NCBI GenBank assembly: GCA_019787685.1
Contig: JAHNUO010000026.1
Coordinates: 124,001-188,000 of the forward strand
Source of the DNA: Chiua virens
Lineage: Eukaryota > Basidiomycota > Agaricomycetes > Boletales > Boletaceae
Direction of reading: 5' to 3'
Length of the DNA: 64,000 nt
Shown: positions 12,100-24,939 of the stretch, in pieces
Position numbering within the stretch: position 1 is the first letter of the stretch
How the letters are laid out: the number at the start of each line of letters is the position of its first letter
Program-made: the position numbers and the translations under genes
The notes under the pieces: model-generated
The model's input: the letters and a program-made list of their open reading frames with translations, nothing else
What the model was told of the DNA's origin: nothing
The model's database searches: none

Positions 12100-13240
12100 C
12101 TCAAGGGCTTACCTGTCATGTCAACATTTCATTGACACTTCGTCGCGTTCCTGTCTCTTCACACCATCACCTACATGGGTATTGTACTGCCGTTCTCGAA
12201 TTGAGGAGATGTGGCTGGTGTCATGGACGCTCCCCTGTCAATCTCAAGGGGACAGGAGCATTGACATACACCGCGTTGATAGGCCCTGCAACTTGAGCAG
12301 ATCCGGGGCCCCGCATTTACGCTCCAACAACCAATTGTTACAGTACAAATCGTCGAGGACGCAACTGGTGGCATCACAACGCTGGTCATGCCAGCGGCTA
12401 ATACAAGTTCTGATCCGAGTGTGTACGATTCTAGAAAGGCTACTTGGCAGGTCCGGCTTGAAGCTTGACCTGCCACAGTGCCAAGTGGATTATGTCTTTC
12501 CTGTGTATGTAGTCTAATCTCCCACGCCAAGGACTAATAGTTTCAGTGCCTCTGTCGGCAGCTTCCCTGTCGGACTATGGCTACTAACTGCCAGGTGTTA
12601 CGGTTTCGATTGCAGGATAATTCCCACTTTGGATGATTCAATGATTTCACATGGTCAGTGACTTTCGATACCGCATCGTACTGGCAACACTTCCCAGTTC
12701 TTCCGTCAGCAGGAACACCAACACGTCCGAGCACCGATGCTGTACTCTCGATAACCGTTGTGCACCACGGCATTATTTCCAAGGGTGTAACAGCCTACTC
12801 ACTAGCCGACGTTACCTTGATTGTTACAGGGCCAGGAATCACTTCCCATCGATGTTCAAACATCGTAGTGCGACCATGTACGGTCACAACCAGCACGATC
12901 ACGTGCGTATGAGTTTGGACTCTAAAACTATCCTACCTTCAGTCTTGTCCATGTTTTGGGATATATGGAACTGTCACTCCATTTGTGTTGACGCGATGCG
13001 CCTCCATGCGCCTCCTTGTTGCTACTCATCGCCAGATATACAGACATGTCTGCCCTTACGATTGTTCCTAACTCGAATTATGCGACGTCAGTGGGTGCGC
13101 CTCTCGTCCTGTTCAAGACAGAACAGTAACTGATTTGTTCCTGCCGGTCAGCACAACCAGGAGTGATATAGTTTGCTTAGACTCCCAGGTCCAGGTTTCG
13201 AATATACCATCTATCCAGTTTCGTCCGGGTACCGCATTGC
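12100..13240 (+). pseudogene. Decayed gene fragment, family not recognised
   Basis: Stretches that look coding occur in different frames and are broken by stops. One is 12276-12462, where VTVQIVEDATGGITTLVMPA is followed by SSDPSVYDSRKATWQV and then a stop. Another is around 12545-12600, with SVGSFPVGLWLLTA. A third is 12658-12912, with SITVVHHGIISKGVTAYSL. The composition resembles a secreted fungal protein. The in-frame stops cannot all be removed with GT-AG introns I can find, so I read it as a relic. A real gene with unusual splicing is the alternative. Confidence 0.35.
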
Positions 13241-13388
13241 TCCTGTGAGGAACGAGTTCAGTGAGATGAGCGAGTGATCGCCCTCCACCTGGGTCAAGTA
13301 AGTATTGTACAAGAAAGGATGTTGAGGCTGAGCTCTTCCAACAGGACCTGTCACAATGCATACTGCCTCATCGATCCTTTTTCTCGAC

Positions 13389-13394
13389 TATAAA
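13389..13394 (+). promoter_or_regulatory. TATA box of the laccase gene
   Basis: TATAAA lies 54 bp upstream of the laccase start codon. A pyrimidine-rich segment (CATTCACTCCAATTCCTTCC) follows just before the ATG, which is the usual fungal arrangement of TATA box, CT-rich block and start. Confidence 0.6.
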
Positions 13395-13447
13395 GGAGGC
13401 GCGAGCAGTCCACAGTCATTCACTCCAATTCCTTCCTAACATCTGAG

Positions 13448-15544
13448 ATGTTATCCCTCTCCTTACTCGTGTTATCATTACTCGTTTCTAATGCGTTTAC
13501 ATTCTCGGTCCCGCACCTTTCGGGAAATAACAACGTCAAATCACGCGCGACGCTGGGCCCTAATGCCCAACTGACTATTGCAAACGCGAATATCGCGCCA
13601 GATGGATATAATCGATCGTCAGTCGATCTCTGATTTCTACTTAATACACTCCTGACATTCCTCAGAACCGTCCTTGCCAATGGTGTATTCCCTGCGCCAT
13701 TGATCAAAGCCCTAAAGGTAAGAAAGTTATGATGATGACTAGATCGCGTAATCATGTCCTTCCAGGGCAGTCAACTTAATCTTAAAGTTGTTAACCAACT
13801 CTCGGATACTACCATGGACGTGGAAACCAGTATTGTACGTCACTATGCAGTCTAAGTCGCGAACTGTGCACTTATATACTCCCAAAGCATTGGCACGGGA
13901 TCTTCCAGAAAGGGAGTAACTTTGCTGATGGTGTTTCTTGGGTTACACAATGCCCAATCCAACAGCAGAAATCGTTTCTATACCAATTCAATGTCGGGGA
14001 TCAGACGGGAACCTATTGGTACCACTCTCATTATTCAACTCAATACTGTGATGGACTTCGAGGACCGCTGGTAATCTATGATCTTCTCGACCCGTTAAGG
14101 TTAGGGTACGAAATTGACGATGGTAAGGTTCATATTGATTGGTAAACGTACTTTGTCCTAAACCTACGAACAGAGAATACGGTTATCACCCTCGCAGATT
14201 GGTGAGTAAAATTTCGTGCAAAAGATGCTTTGAGCTGACCTGGATTTAGGTACCATACCCCAGCTCCCCAACTCGGCAATATCTTCGGTCCGGTCGTCGC
14301 TGACTCGACTCTGATCAATGGCCTCGGCCGCTATGCCAATGGCCCTGCAACTCCGCTCGCGGTCATCCATGTCCAACATGGGTTACGCTACCGCTTCCGT
14401 GTGGTCAGCATGTCCTGCGATCCCCAATTCAACTTCACGATTGATGGTCACCGGTTGAACATCATCGAGGTAGACGGGAACGAAGTTACTCCCGTGCAAG
14501 TTGACTCATTACCCGTCCTCGCTGGTCAACGCTACTCCGTCATTGTTACAGCAAACCAGACCGTCGGAAACTATTGGATTCGCGCCAGTCCACCGGGTGG
14601 CAGTTTTACGAACGGCACGAACTCAGCTATCTTGCGATACAATGGTGCGCCACAGTCAGATCCCACCTCAGCTCCTGGCCCGTATGTACTCTCGTTCGAC
14701 GAGGGCAATCTTCACCCATCGACCAACCCAGCCGCTCCTGGGGTTCCTGGAATTGGAAACGCGGACGTGAACATTCAACTTCTTCCCGGCATCAATGCGT
14801 CGAGGTTCTTTACTTTCAACAATGTTTCCTTCACAGATCCCCCTGTCCCTGTGCTTCTCCAGATTCTCAGTGGAAACCTGCATCCTGCGCAATTGTTGCC
14901 GAGCGGGAGTATTTATGAACTTCCCCCGAACAAGGTCATCGAACTCAGCTTCCCGAACACGTTTCTACCACCCGGTGGTCCCGTGAGTGCATTGCTCGTG
15001 ACACATTGGTCCAAGCTGACCCTTTCTTGTTGCTTTAGCACCCTATCCATTTACATGGCGTATGTGACCGCTTTAATCGTCTTGTCTCTCATCATTTAGA
15101 GATGATTTATAGCACGCATTTTCCGTCGTGAGGCATGCCGGTAGCAACACCACTAACTTCGTGAACCCTGTCCGGCGCGACGTCGTGTCCATCGGAAGTA
15201 CCCGTACAGACAATGTGACCATCCGCTTTACTACTGACAACCCGGGACCTTGGTTCCTCCACTGGTGAGTGGCTGTAGTCCAACATCCTAGTAGGCCTTG
15301 TGTGATCTCATCCCCGATCTCTAGTCACATCGATTGGCATCTCCACCAGTGCGTTCAATTCAATTCAACTAAGACTGATATCAGTAATTGACCCGTGTTC
15401 TAGCGGATTCGCTGTTGTCTTTGCAGAATCGACGTCTCAAATCTCTACGGAAAATGTTCCGGGTATGTCACCACCATACAATGACAAGGTAGATACTGAT
15501 CGCCTTTCATCACAGCCGACTGGAGGCAGTTGTGCAGCAATTAG
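13448..15544 (+). CDS. Laccase (multicopper oxidase, secreted)
   Basis: Laccases oxidise phenols with reduction of oxygen to water and act in lignin breakdown, pigment or detoxification. A signal peptide ([20 protein letters not shown]) starts the protein. The four copper motifs are all present: HWHG in the exon after 13890, [27 protein letters not shown], and the last motif HCHIDWHL spread over three small exons. The residue ten after its Cys is Phe (HGFAVVF), the axial position typical of high-redox-potential laccases. About ten short GT-AG introns interrupt the gene, including one after the first 57 codons. The reading frame stops at TAG 15542-15544 directly after DWRQLCSN, so the C-terminal tail is somewhat shorter than usual. 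No inactivating change was seen. The gene converges with the Argonaute gene. Confidence 0.92.
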
Positions 15545-16072
15545 ATTTCCCCGGAAACAATAGTACCTGGGTATGTGGACATATTAGATCGCGCATGAAG
15601 AAGTCTCACTTTCATGTTGGTTCAGGCGCTAACGTTCTCTGTATGATCGACACGAAGCTATTTATTTCTGATGGTTTCTATATGATCTCTGTCTGAAGAT
15701 TATAAAATTATAAAGATATGGTTATGGTTATGTATGCTTGACTCAGACTCGTAGATATTTATTGTCTTGGTTATTTATTTGTGTAAGGTAGTGAGAGGCG
15801 CAGAATGCACCTTTATTCAATCAGTTGCCCCTTCGGGGACTATGCTATTTAGCAACTACAGGAAGTGTGGAAGTGCTTCGAAAAGATATTTGCATTCGAC
15901 AACTTGAATACAGTGGCTCTGTATGGTATCGAAAATTTTAGGAGGCAAGGACGTTCCGCTCCCGCAAGTCCAAGTTTGTTACAACAACCACATCGAAGAC
16001 CGGTGATGGACGAGTCAGCTAAGAATGTAAATTTGTCAAAGATCGACACTCTTGATCACGATTTGCAGACGC
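15545..16072. other. Intergenic between laccase and Argonaute 3' ends
   Basis: The segment is AT-rich after the laccase stop (AAAATTATAAAG near 15707), consistent with a polyadenylation region. No gene is supported; the short open frames show no family resemblance. Confidence 0.4.
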
Positions 16073-19002
16073 TCACATGTAAAACATGGTGCTGCTCACT
16101 ACCGATCCAGGGATATCGCCAATACGTCTTGCATCCTCCCATACCGCCTGTTGATCATCGGAACCTTCCATGATATGTCCGTAGAAGTGACCCCGCAAGT
16201 AGCACCGCCCACGCTTAGACGCGAGATCGGCATAGTAAGCGGGGGCGACCAAACTCACTGCATGCGTCGCCGGCGCATACATGTAGCAGAGCGCATGAGT
16301 CGCTCCCTGAATTTCATCCGCAGTCACTCCAATTTCGTCGTAGATGACAGTGTATAACGTAGGCCGAGCGGTGCCTTTCGCAGTTCCGTGGGCTGCCGTG
16401 CAACACATAATTAGCAGTGACAGTTGAATGCGAAGGACAAGGGCACACCTTGAAGGTAAAATTCGAACTTGTTTGCTGAAGTCACCTCACTATCGACGAC
16501 AGTTCCTGCCTCGGGGTTCCCATCGGTCGCCCCGTCCACCCCAAACCATGTGCCAGTGCGTCGATTCTTGCTGCAAATCACGATCGTCATTTTTGGACTG
16601 TATGGCGTGCTTGACGTGTTAAATGTCTGAAAAGCCTCTTTCATCGCAGGAACCTCGGTGGACAGCAAGCAGGATATCTGGGACTTTAGAGGAATTTAGT
16701 CCTGAAACCAGACATCAAACGCGCCACCTACATCCGAAATGCCATTGCGGTACACGAGGATGCGCTCTGGGAGTTCACCGTCATTTCGGTTCTGATAAAA
16801 TTTCAGGCGTTCAATCATCATCATTTTGAGGTCGAAGATCATCTGCATCATACGCCAAGTCAGAGACATGGATCGTCCAAGATTTATCCTTACCTCTCCT
16901 CTCGACTGTTGAAGAGACAGGCTAGCCGGATACTGTGCGAAGTGCTCATCAACATTTGCCACAACAGCTGCTATAGTGGCTAACAGGTTCTCAGTGTGAT
17001 AGTTCATGAAGTCAGCGAAGCACATAAACTCACGTGTACCCATCGCAGAATCGGGCCCGGGATGCACAACATCCATGCCTACGATCATAGTAGGTCTTAC
17101 ATTTAGCCACGCTACTGTCTCTGCATCTAGCCTGTGGTTGACGCCGCCGAGTTTTACATTTAGCTTCAAGGAGAGGTTTGAGAGATACTGGGCTCGAGAA
17201 GGGGCGCCATGGCGGAACTTGGATGAAAGAAAACATATGGAAGGCAGATCCAAAAGAACATCGAAGAGATATTTTAAGCCGTCATACACCATCTTGTCCC
17301 TGTTGGCAAGCGCAACCATGACAAGTTGAGGTTTTTTCTCGTCTTTGAAAGCGGTCTTGATAGCTGCCAGAGCCGCTTCTCGTATGGGATCAGTAGGAGT
17401 CCTAGGTGGAAGTTGAACCGCAGTGTACGTGGGGTCCCCTGTAACCGTCACTCCGCGGCTGTTGCACATGTCCCGGAAAGCCACGACAGCCTCCTGGAGC
17501 TCTGGATCGGTCACCCCAGCGAATTCGGGAGGGGAATTGTCCTTGATTACGAGGACAGTCCACTGATCAAGACGGCCTCCGACAATGAAATGAGCCTCTC
17601 TAAGGCTCCATTGAGGACGAGGACGATCATCAACATAGGCTGTGTTGGAAGAATAGATGATGGCAGGCTTGGGTAAAACACGACCAGTAACTTGTAGGAG
17701 GTCGGTCCCGATGTTCATACCAAACGAGGATAGAACGGGACCGACAGGCTGCTGCGCGAGTTGTCGAATCACCTGTCCCCCAGTGTTTGGATATACGCAT
17801 GCTAAATTCGTCATTGCGGCGGCATGACTGTCATGTAGCACGCCTCGGAACGGCTGTCCCGGGAGAATCTCGCAAAGTTCCGGGGGAAGAATGGCACTCG
17901 AGTGGGTCTCGACCAACGGTAGATGGGGGAAACTAAGTTGTATTCCAAATCCTTGAGGAGATGAAGATGGTGAGAATGATTCAGAAGGTGACGGAATGGG
18001 GGGGGTAATTGTCAGACTTACTAAGAGTAATGTAGTGGCTGATAGTGACTTGACCAAAGTCAGGAGTGTTAATCATGCGCGTGTCAGAGTCCTGTGCTGC
18101 GAGGTCCCTGACTCTGAACACGTGCCGGGACTGGGTGTGTGTAGTCCGAACCTTGACGTTTTGCATGAGCCTGCTTCTGGGGGCCAGCATTGGATCTTGG
18201 GAGGCCAGCATCGACGCAGCTAGATTCCCAGGAGAGTAGAAGGCCGTAGTACCAACGTTGACTTTGATCGTCAGGTGTCCCCGAGTGGGGAGAAGGGACG
18301 TCACAAATCCTTTTCGTGCTTCGAGTCCATCACCCAGATCAGTCCCTGCGTGTAATGCGAGGAAAAAGCGGCTCCTTCCGACTGACACAACACCTATATC
18401 TCCGCGAGCAGTCAGCTGGACCAGATTCAGTGCAGAGACAACGGGGGAGATGTTGAAATCCTGAAGTTCGGGCGACCCTTCAATGTATCTACAAAAAGGT
18501 CAGGCTGAACCCAAGAGACGAGGACGATCCCTCACCTAGTCAGAGTGTTCGCGTCGAGAGTTTGGACGAGCTTAATACTCAATATAAAGACCCTAGCACC
18601 ATGCTGCGGCGCCGGGGTGCCTTCTTGTTGATAGCTGACCTGAATCTCCAACACGTCTGGCAAACGCTGAGAAGAGACGAGCCTAGAAGCACCATCATGG
18701 GCCACTGCGCCAACCATTCCAGCTTCTCTCCAGGCTGCTGTCCGCTCCGCGAGCTGATATATAGAACATCTGACATCGCGAGACACGGGAGGCGGGGTGA
18801 TCGATGCACAGTACTCATAGATAACGTTTGGGATATATTGAACTTGCAAATGATTTGTGCGCAGCTTCACAGGGCATCCACGAATCCCTGGACTGGGAGG
18901 ATGTGGGTGCACTGGCAGGCTGAAGTCACGTAAGGCATTCTGCCCCAAGTTTGGGTCAGATGGGCGCGAGGCTCCGATAGGCAGCTCTCTGCTGTCAAAC
19001 AC
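16073..19002 (-). CDS. Argonaute protein with altered catalytic site
   Basis: Argonautes bind small RNAs and guide RNA silencing. Seven exons (19002-18536, 18488-18022, 17951-17034, 16979-16894, 16842-16732, 16677-16449, 16392-16073) join in frame to 865 residues. Order: N domain (residues about 20-155), linker and PAZ region (to about 330), MID with LNVKLGGVNHRLD, then PIWI ending in TMFYM. Three catalytic positions are present: Asp605 in VGMDVVHPG, Glu646 in SLQQSRGE, and Asp815 in SLVAPAYYAD. The fourth, normally Asp in YRDG, is Asn679 here (codon AAT, RILVYRNGISD). The usual RATRSVS segment reads PATHAVS. Slicing activity is therefore predicted to be lost or weak, while RNA binding may persist. 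An additional upstream exon (ATG near 19088) is possible. No frameshift is present. Confidence 0.88.
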
Positions 19003-19937
19003 TATGAATTCGAGAAAAGTTCACTCATTGAACATCGTTCTTACACTCTCTGTCCCGTGTTGGGAAATGCAGCTCGTTCCAAGACATCTGCGATGGATGA
19101 TTCAGGGGGTACGCTATCACTATAAACCACGCTGAGCTGAATTATTCGATGGGAAAGAATGTGCACGAGGTCGTACCATCCTCGAGTAGGAGTGCTCAAG
19201 CGCACTTTTTCGTCGTTCCTTGATCTGTCACGATCTGCGACGCTGGCAGAGATAGAAAGCGTTCCGATGTCGGGCACTTGCTCGCTGTGAATAAGGCTGA
19301 GAAACGATCTGGCATTATCAATGGGAGATCAATGAACGCGTTCACCTAGTATCGCGACCAGTTGTTCCTCTGCTACTAGTGTTCATAGAGTCGTTCATAG
19401 CTTGACAATCGTATCAGCAAGAATTGACGTTCTTTTGAGTGATGAGGGAAATGGGTTTTTGGTGTACGTGTACTACGTACGATAGGGCAGGCTTGATGAT
19501 TCATCGTGTTCGCAGACGGCCGTGCCAATGCCATCCCTCACAGAAATTTACCTGTTACGGGTATCGATGATCATCCTGGGATTCTGTAAGTTACCAAACG
19601 CATTCAATCGATCAACAAAGAAATACGCACATTACGCGCTAAAATAACCTAGAGAGCATATTCAGTATGAAGAATACGATGTTGGTGCAACATACTTGAA
19701 AACACACTATGTTATACCCATGTCACTTGGCACTGCTCTCCATATGTCATGGTATCGGAGAGAACTTTTCGCAAATATGACGATCTTCATTTCAAATTTC
19801 GGTAGCTGTCTCCTAAATAGGTATCATCGAACACGCGCCAGCCCCGGTTCCATACCGTGACGGTGAGTCAATATTGGGGAGCTCCTCGTTAGCTTCAGGT
19901 TAGAATCCAGTGGTGAAGCTGATTCACCTATGTACTC
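19003..19937. other. Intergenic, upstream of Argonaute
   Basis: A minus-strand frame at 19041-19277 might hold a short 5' exon of the Argonaute gene, because GT-AG splicing from about 19046 to 19004 is possible. Nothing else is recognised. Confidence 0.35.
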
Positions 19938-20523
19938 TTAGTTTATTCGGAACCACCGTGTTTCAGACGGCCTTCCACTTGCGTCACAAGTTGCATGGGA
20001 CACTAGTAGAAAAAATGTAGTCATCCAAGATAACGTACGAGACATACTAGTACACCAAAGACTGGTACACAGACCCGCATGAAAAAAAAGAAACACCTTA
20101 GCGTAGCATACTAACGCGCATGGATAAAATCTGATTCTTGGCTTTCCCATGCGCTTTGAGACCGACGATCGTGCACCATTGGAGCGAAAGTCACGTATGG
20201 GCACTAGTGGGTCACACTCCACGAGTAAATTAACGTTGCTGAGAACCGTGTTTGAAGACGGGTTGATTGCGCCGGGATCGCGTGACTCCGGCGAGGTATC
20301 CATGGTGTCTGGAAGTTCCACCTGGACGAAGCGTCACATGTAGCCAAAGAAGAGCTGGACAGGACTTGACGCGAATTGGATAGTGTGGTACGATGCAGGG
20401 AACGAGGTGTAAGACAGCAAGATGGAGAAGGAGACACGAAGGCGAGTATGCAGCGACAAACTGAGCACCGATATCATCGCAATCAACTTCACAGATGACC
20501 CTGCCGTTTTTGCGGTGCGCCAC
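19938..20523 (-). CDS. Possible small hypothetical gene
   Basis: Minus-strand translation gives a frame with VQVELPDTMDTSPESRDPG and later VECDPLVPIRDFRSNGARSS, which has coding-like composition between 20130 and 20321. A second open frame (20230-20523) lies just upstream and might be joined by splicing near 20310-20370. The tail after about 20110 reads into low-complexity sequence. No family is recognised and a spurious frame is quite possible. Confidence 0.22.
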
Positions 20524-20710
20524 CTCGTCTGGTCGTGTTGGGGTGAGTGTATTGTCGTTTATGCTACCATCTTCGCCTCATACGGCGAGTCTGAATGGGC
20601 CTCCGCCAGCAAATTCCTCGTACTCCTGTCTTGTTCCTGGCTTGCGATATCACTCCAACTTCAATGTGTCGAGGGCCAAAGATGAACGGACGACGAGACA
20701 GAGGTTGTAG

Positions 20711-23033
20711 GCAATGGATGAATCAGGAGCATGATAACACACTGTTCAAAGAATCTGTTATGTAGAGCCTACCCGATAACGAGCCACTTAGCGCACCTGC
20801 GATTTCCGGCGATTCAATGAGTGGGGGAGGCCAAGTAATTCATCCGCTTCCTACATTTCGTATGAGCCACTTGAGTTATTGCGAAAGTCTGAAGATAGGT
20901 CCTTTGTCATCAAAGTCGGGAAAGCCTATGGAGGTTGGGGAAGGCTGCCTGGTCAAGCTACCGTACCAAAGAGAAATACCGGAATCTGAATACTAGGGAG
21001 GGTAGAAGGAACTTGAGAATACACCACGTTGAGGAAGACACAGCAAGCTTTCAAACATGGGCGAACCGCGAAGAGCACGACCAGGTCCCTGAGAGTGACG
21101 TGCGACCACGACGACCGGCAGCCCATCTTTCCCAGCGACTCAGAGTCGGAACCGTTGCTCGAGAAAGGTAAAAGCCATCTGAAATGCATAACAGAATGTT
21201 GATGTGATTCGAATTGTGAACTGGGGGGGCTCGAACTGGCGTATATTCGTTGTCATTTCGTCAAAAAGTCTGCCTGTAATGACAGCGCACACCCATTTGA
21301 CAAGGTCTTGGGATGCGAGCGTAGCTGGGAAGGATGATCGTGAAATGGATTCAAGGCAACCGCAAGAATCTTAGCGTGGAGAATAGGCGCGAAAGAGACA
21401 CGAGACACCTGCACAAAAACCATTATGAATAGAAATGTGTTTCAAGTAGTGTGCGTCGGCGTAAACCGAAACACCTCTCTTCTTGACGCATTCGAGCCAC
21501 GACCGCACTAGCAGAAGACGTCCCCAGACTGACACCGGTGAGTAGCGGTGATAGATTGGACTATGTTGACAACTCAGTAAGATGACTGGTTGACACAGCC
21601 AACTCTGCCAGTGGCCTCGCTACTCGGGATCTGCCGATTACCAAAACATCGGTTCGGGCGTAGCCCGCCGCTTCCTAACTCTTCATCAGGTATCTGCTGC
21701 CGAGGAGGAAGTGCGAGCGAGTCAGCATAGAAGGCAGCGATGAAACAACTCATACACAGTACGATCTCGTCATTTCGTCTCGCAACGATTCGTCTGACAT
21801 TCTTGCTTTGTGCTCACGTCAGCCATCTTCCTGCCACGGCTCTGGTTCACTCTCCTTTTGTCTCCGTATTGACATTTTCGCAGCCACCATTCCCCGTGTC
21901 CTCTGTTCATCCAACTTGTGTAGATAATGTACTCTACGAGCCACCTCCCCTCCAGAGGAACATTCGGACATTGTTGACTCATCCAAGGGCCGGTCGATGC
22001 TCGGAAAGCGGTTGAAGAACCATGAAAGGAGTGTGGAAGACTGAGCTGGTCAACACCAATCGTGCGCAGCTCGATTACACGTGATATGCTTGAAAGCGCC
22101 ACTGGCACATGTAGATTGTTTCAGGAGCTAGGAAGAGCTTAGTCTCAACGTTCAAATTTCAAGTCACTCAGCGGTAAGGGTCACCCGGATCACATCTCAG
22201 ATCTCAGGCTCGAGCGCTGATCTAGACCAACAAAAAAGCTCCGGGCGTGATCGATTCGATCAGATCAATGGCATTGACAGGAATCGCAACGAATTTCAAA
22301 CGAGTAGAAGTGTCGTTCCGCCGTGAGCAAAGAAAGCTAATGGCGAGTTTATGCCGAGTCTCCTACGCTGGCATACTGGGATGTAGAAGTTTTGCCAGAA
22401 GTGACCCATTTTATAAAATTCAAATCGCTAGATCCCACATTCGCTACCATCTGAATCCCGTTCATACATACTTTCCACTCGGGATCATCACATCAGCATC
22501 AGAAGTATTATGTAGGAGGTTATCATGGAGTCAGGCAGTGGCGTTGGCCTGTCAATGAGTGGCGCCACATCATTACGCAAAGTGGGATGCATCATCGCAT
22601 CCGCTCCATGCGTACCCGGGCCGGAGATCGCTTCGTCTCGCCCACCCTCTCGTCCCACTGCCTCCCTCTCCTCACAGCTCAAGGAGCAAGACGATGTTCT
22701 GGGTGATTACCACGCAGACGATCACACGGACCAGGGGACTCATCACGCCCTCCCATGACAGGGTGATCAGTACATGTTCATCCGTTGACAGGAGTAATGA
22801 ATCTGGCGGATTTTTCATAAAAAGGCACGCGTCTCCGAGTCAAGCTGTGACAGCTTGGTTCCGACTCGATCGCGGTTTGAGGGGTGAAATCGATGAGATT
22901 TTCGAGTACCACCATGCTGGCGGCGACTTATAATAAACATAAAATTTACTCGCCTGCACCGAATTTTTCAAGATCCCCCAGTGTCTCATTTCTTCTGACT
23001 GCAACCTCGCGCCTCGATACTGCTACTGGTAGA
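20711..23033. other. Long stretch without a recognised gene
   Basis: Both strands carry only short frames of unremarkable composition, for example 21770-22108 (-) and 22559-22933 (+). I see no transposon ends, tRNA or conserved domain. The last 110 bp contain TTATAATAAACATAAAA near 22926, which may serve as the core promoter of the gene starting at 23034. Confidence 0.35.
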
Positions 23034-24939
23034 ATGTCGTCTGGCGCAGCCCCTCCTCCCGTTGAAGATATATGCGGCCCATATTTATTTGCTGCTCTCC
23101 TGGCGACAGCATTCTACAGTCTCATGTGCATGCAAACGTGAGTGTTGTCTACTAGAGCGAAGTACTATATACTTATTAAATTACTCATCCAGATTCCGGT
23201 ATTTCGTCTTGTAAGATTCACGTTCCGCCCATTCGTTCGTCAATTCAGTCGTACTCTGTTCCAGATATCAAAAAGATCGCTTGTTGCTGAAGGTTCTAGT
23301 GAGTAGAAATCACGAACTTCGTCTCTATCACGATTGATGTGCTCTCTTTAGGTGGCATTTGTTTGGTATACCTCACTGGTAATCTCTTCGGGTCGCGATC
23401 TCTCTGATGAATCACGACAGGGTGGTAAACACGCTGCATGAAGGTATGACCATTTCTACCGGTGAGTTTCTTTTTGTATGTGTAGTGTTTAGATGTTTTT
23501 CTCACTTAATGCATCGCATAGCGTACAAGCAAATTATCGGTCTGCGAAACCCACATGCATACTTGAATGGACATCCGTGAGCCATTTGTTACCCGAATCC
23601 CATATTGTCTTGACCACCTTTTCAGTGAAATCTTCGTAAGTTTTATACGTAAATTTCTTTTGAAGACTTACCAAATAGCCGTAGTTCAAGCCTCTTCTAA
23701 CAGTGTGCATTTTACTTTGCTCCCAGCAGCCTGCTGATACCACGCAGGCCTTGGTTGCGGTACCCGTTCAAGGCTTTTTCGCTTATCGAATCTTTGTATG
23801 TGCGTCCGAGTCTCTTCAAAACTTCATTTTCTATTACTCATAGTTGCGCAGTCGCGAAGAAAAATTTTCTGGTGCCAGTCTTATGGGTAAGGGATCAGCG
23901 CACACCAGGGATCACTCTTTTACTAAGAGGTTGGCTGCAGTTTATCTGCGCGGTGCTCCAGATTGGTAAGACCAGATAAACATGGGATATGAACTTTACC
24001 AATAGTATCTTTTGGCATCTCAGTATGCAGTATCAGTAAGCTGTCTTTAGCCAGATTCGCACGAGGGAATGTTGACAATTACGATCTCAGTCCTTTGTGC
24101 AAAGGCGTTGTATATTTCCAGCGGGTCGGTGTCTTTTTTGGCCCAGAATGCAATTGTTCACGCCCACTTCCTCTCTATCGCAGCACCCTCAAAACTGTGC
24201 CAGCCACAGCACTCAGTCACTATCCATTTCGAGTGGGCATCCATTTTATGGACTGAAATGAGTTTCTGAGCCACTATCGGTCAGCTTCTAGAAACGTTGA
24301 TCATCGTTCCTGCTTCTGTTCTGGATATCCTTATTGCCATTGCGATGACGATCTTACTTGCTTGCGAGTGGAAATCGCCTCAGTTACTACCCAGGTAAGC
24401 ATGACGCGGTCCCTTGTCGTCACTTGATCATGATTTTCGATCCACAAGGACATCACGCATGTTGCAACGCCTCATCGTTTTTGCAGTCAACACGGGTACA
24501 TGGACAGCCGCGTTCGCCCTTACATCCCTCATTTTAGTCAGTGTTCATTCGCGGTTGGTTCCTCGAATTGCGTTCCTGATTCGAAACCTTAGGTGTACGC
24601 TTCCCCGTCGACCGTTATCAATACCATCATTGGCACGGCGGTTTGTTCGGTCTACAGTAACACCCTTCTTGCCAACTTGAATACCCGAGAGTCTCTCGGG
24701 GACATTCTGAGCACGATCTATGGTGGTATCGACACATTCCGGTTTGCGTTGTCTGCATTGCCCGCGACAAGCGTCGAACAGCCAGAAGACTCTGGCGAGT
24801 CGTCTTCCACGCAAAAGGTCCGTGTATAATTTCAGTTTGTTCTGGTACCTAACCGTGTCGTTTTACCGAACAGGTGGAGATCGTCCCCGATGAGGACGTC
24901 TGGAAATCTGCAAAGGAAGACGCATCGGAGAATGTGTGA
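23034..24939 (+). CDS. Multi-helix membrane protein, DUF6534 family
   Basis: This is a member of a large Agaricomycete family of unknown function with about seven membrane helices. The first exon starts MSSGAAPPPVEDICGPYLFA and contains the first helix (LFAALLATAFYSLMCMQT). Small exons follow with YQKDRLLLKVLVAFVW. The DUF6534 signature is near the end: MLQRLIVFAVNTGTWTAAFA and then VYSNTLLANLNTRESL (24475-24710). The last intron (about 24817-24873) joins to a short acidic tail ending DASENV at 24939. Many introns of about 50 bp make the middle exons uncertain. It lies convergent with the FAD monooxygenase copy 1. The family is known only from sequence, and a role in sensing or transport would be a guess. 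Confidence 0.72.
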
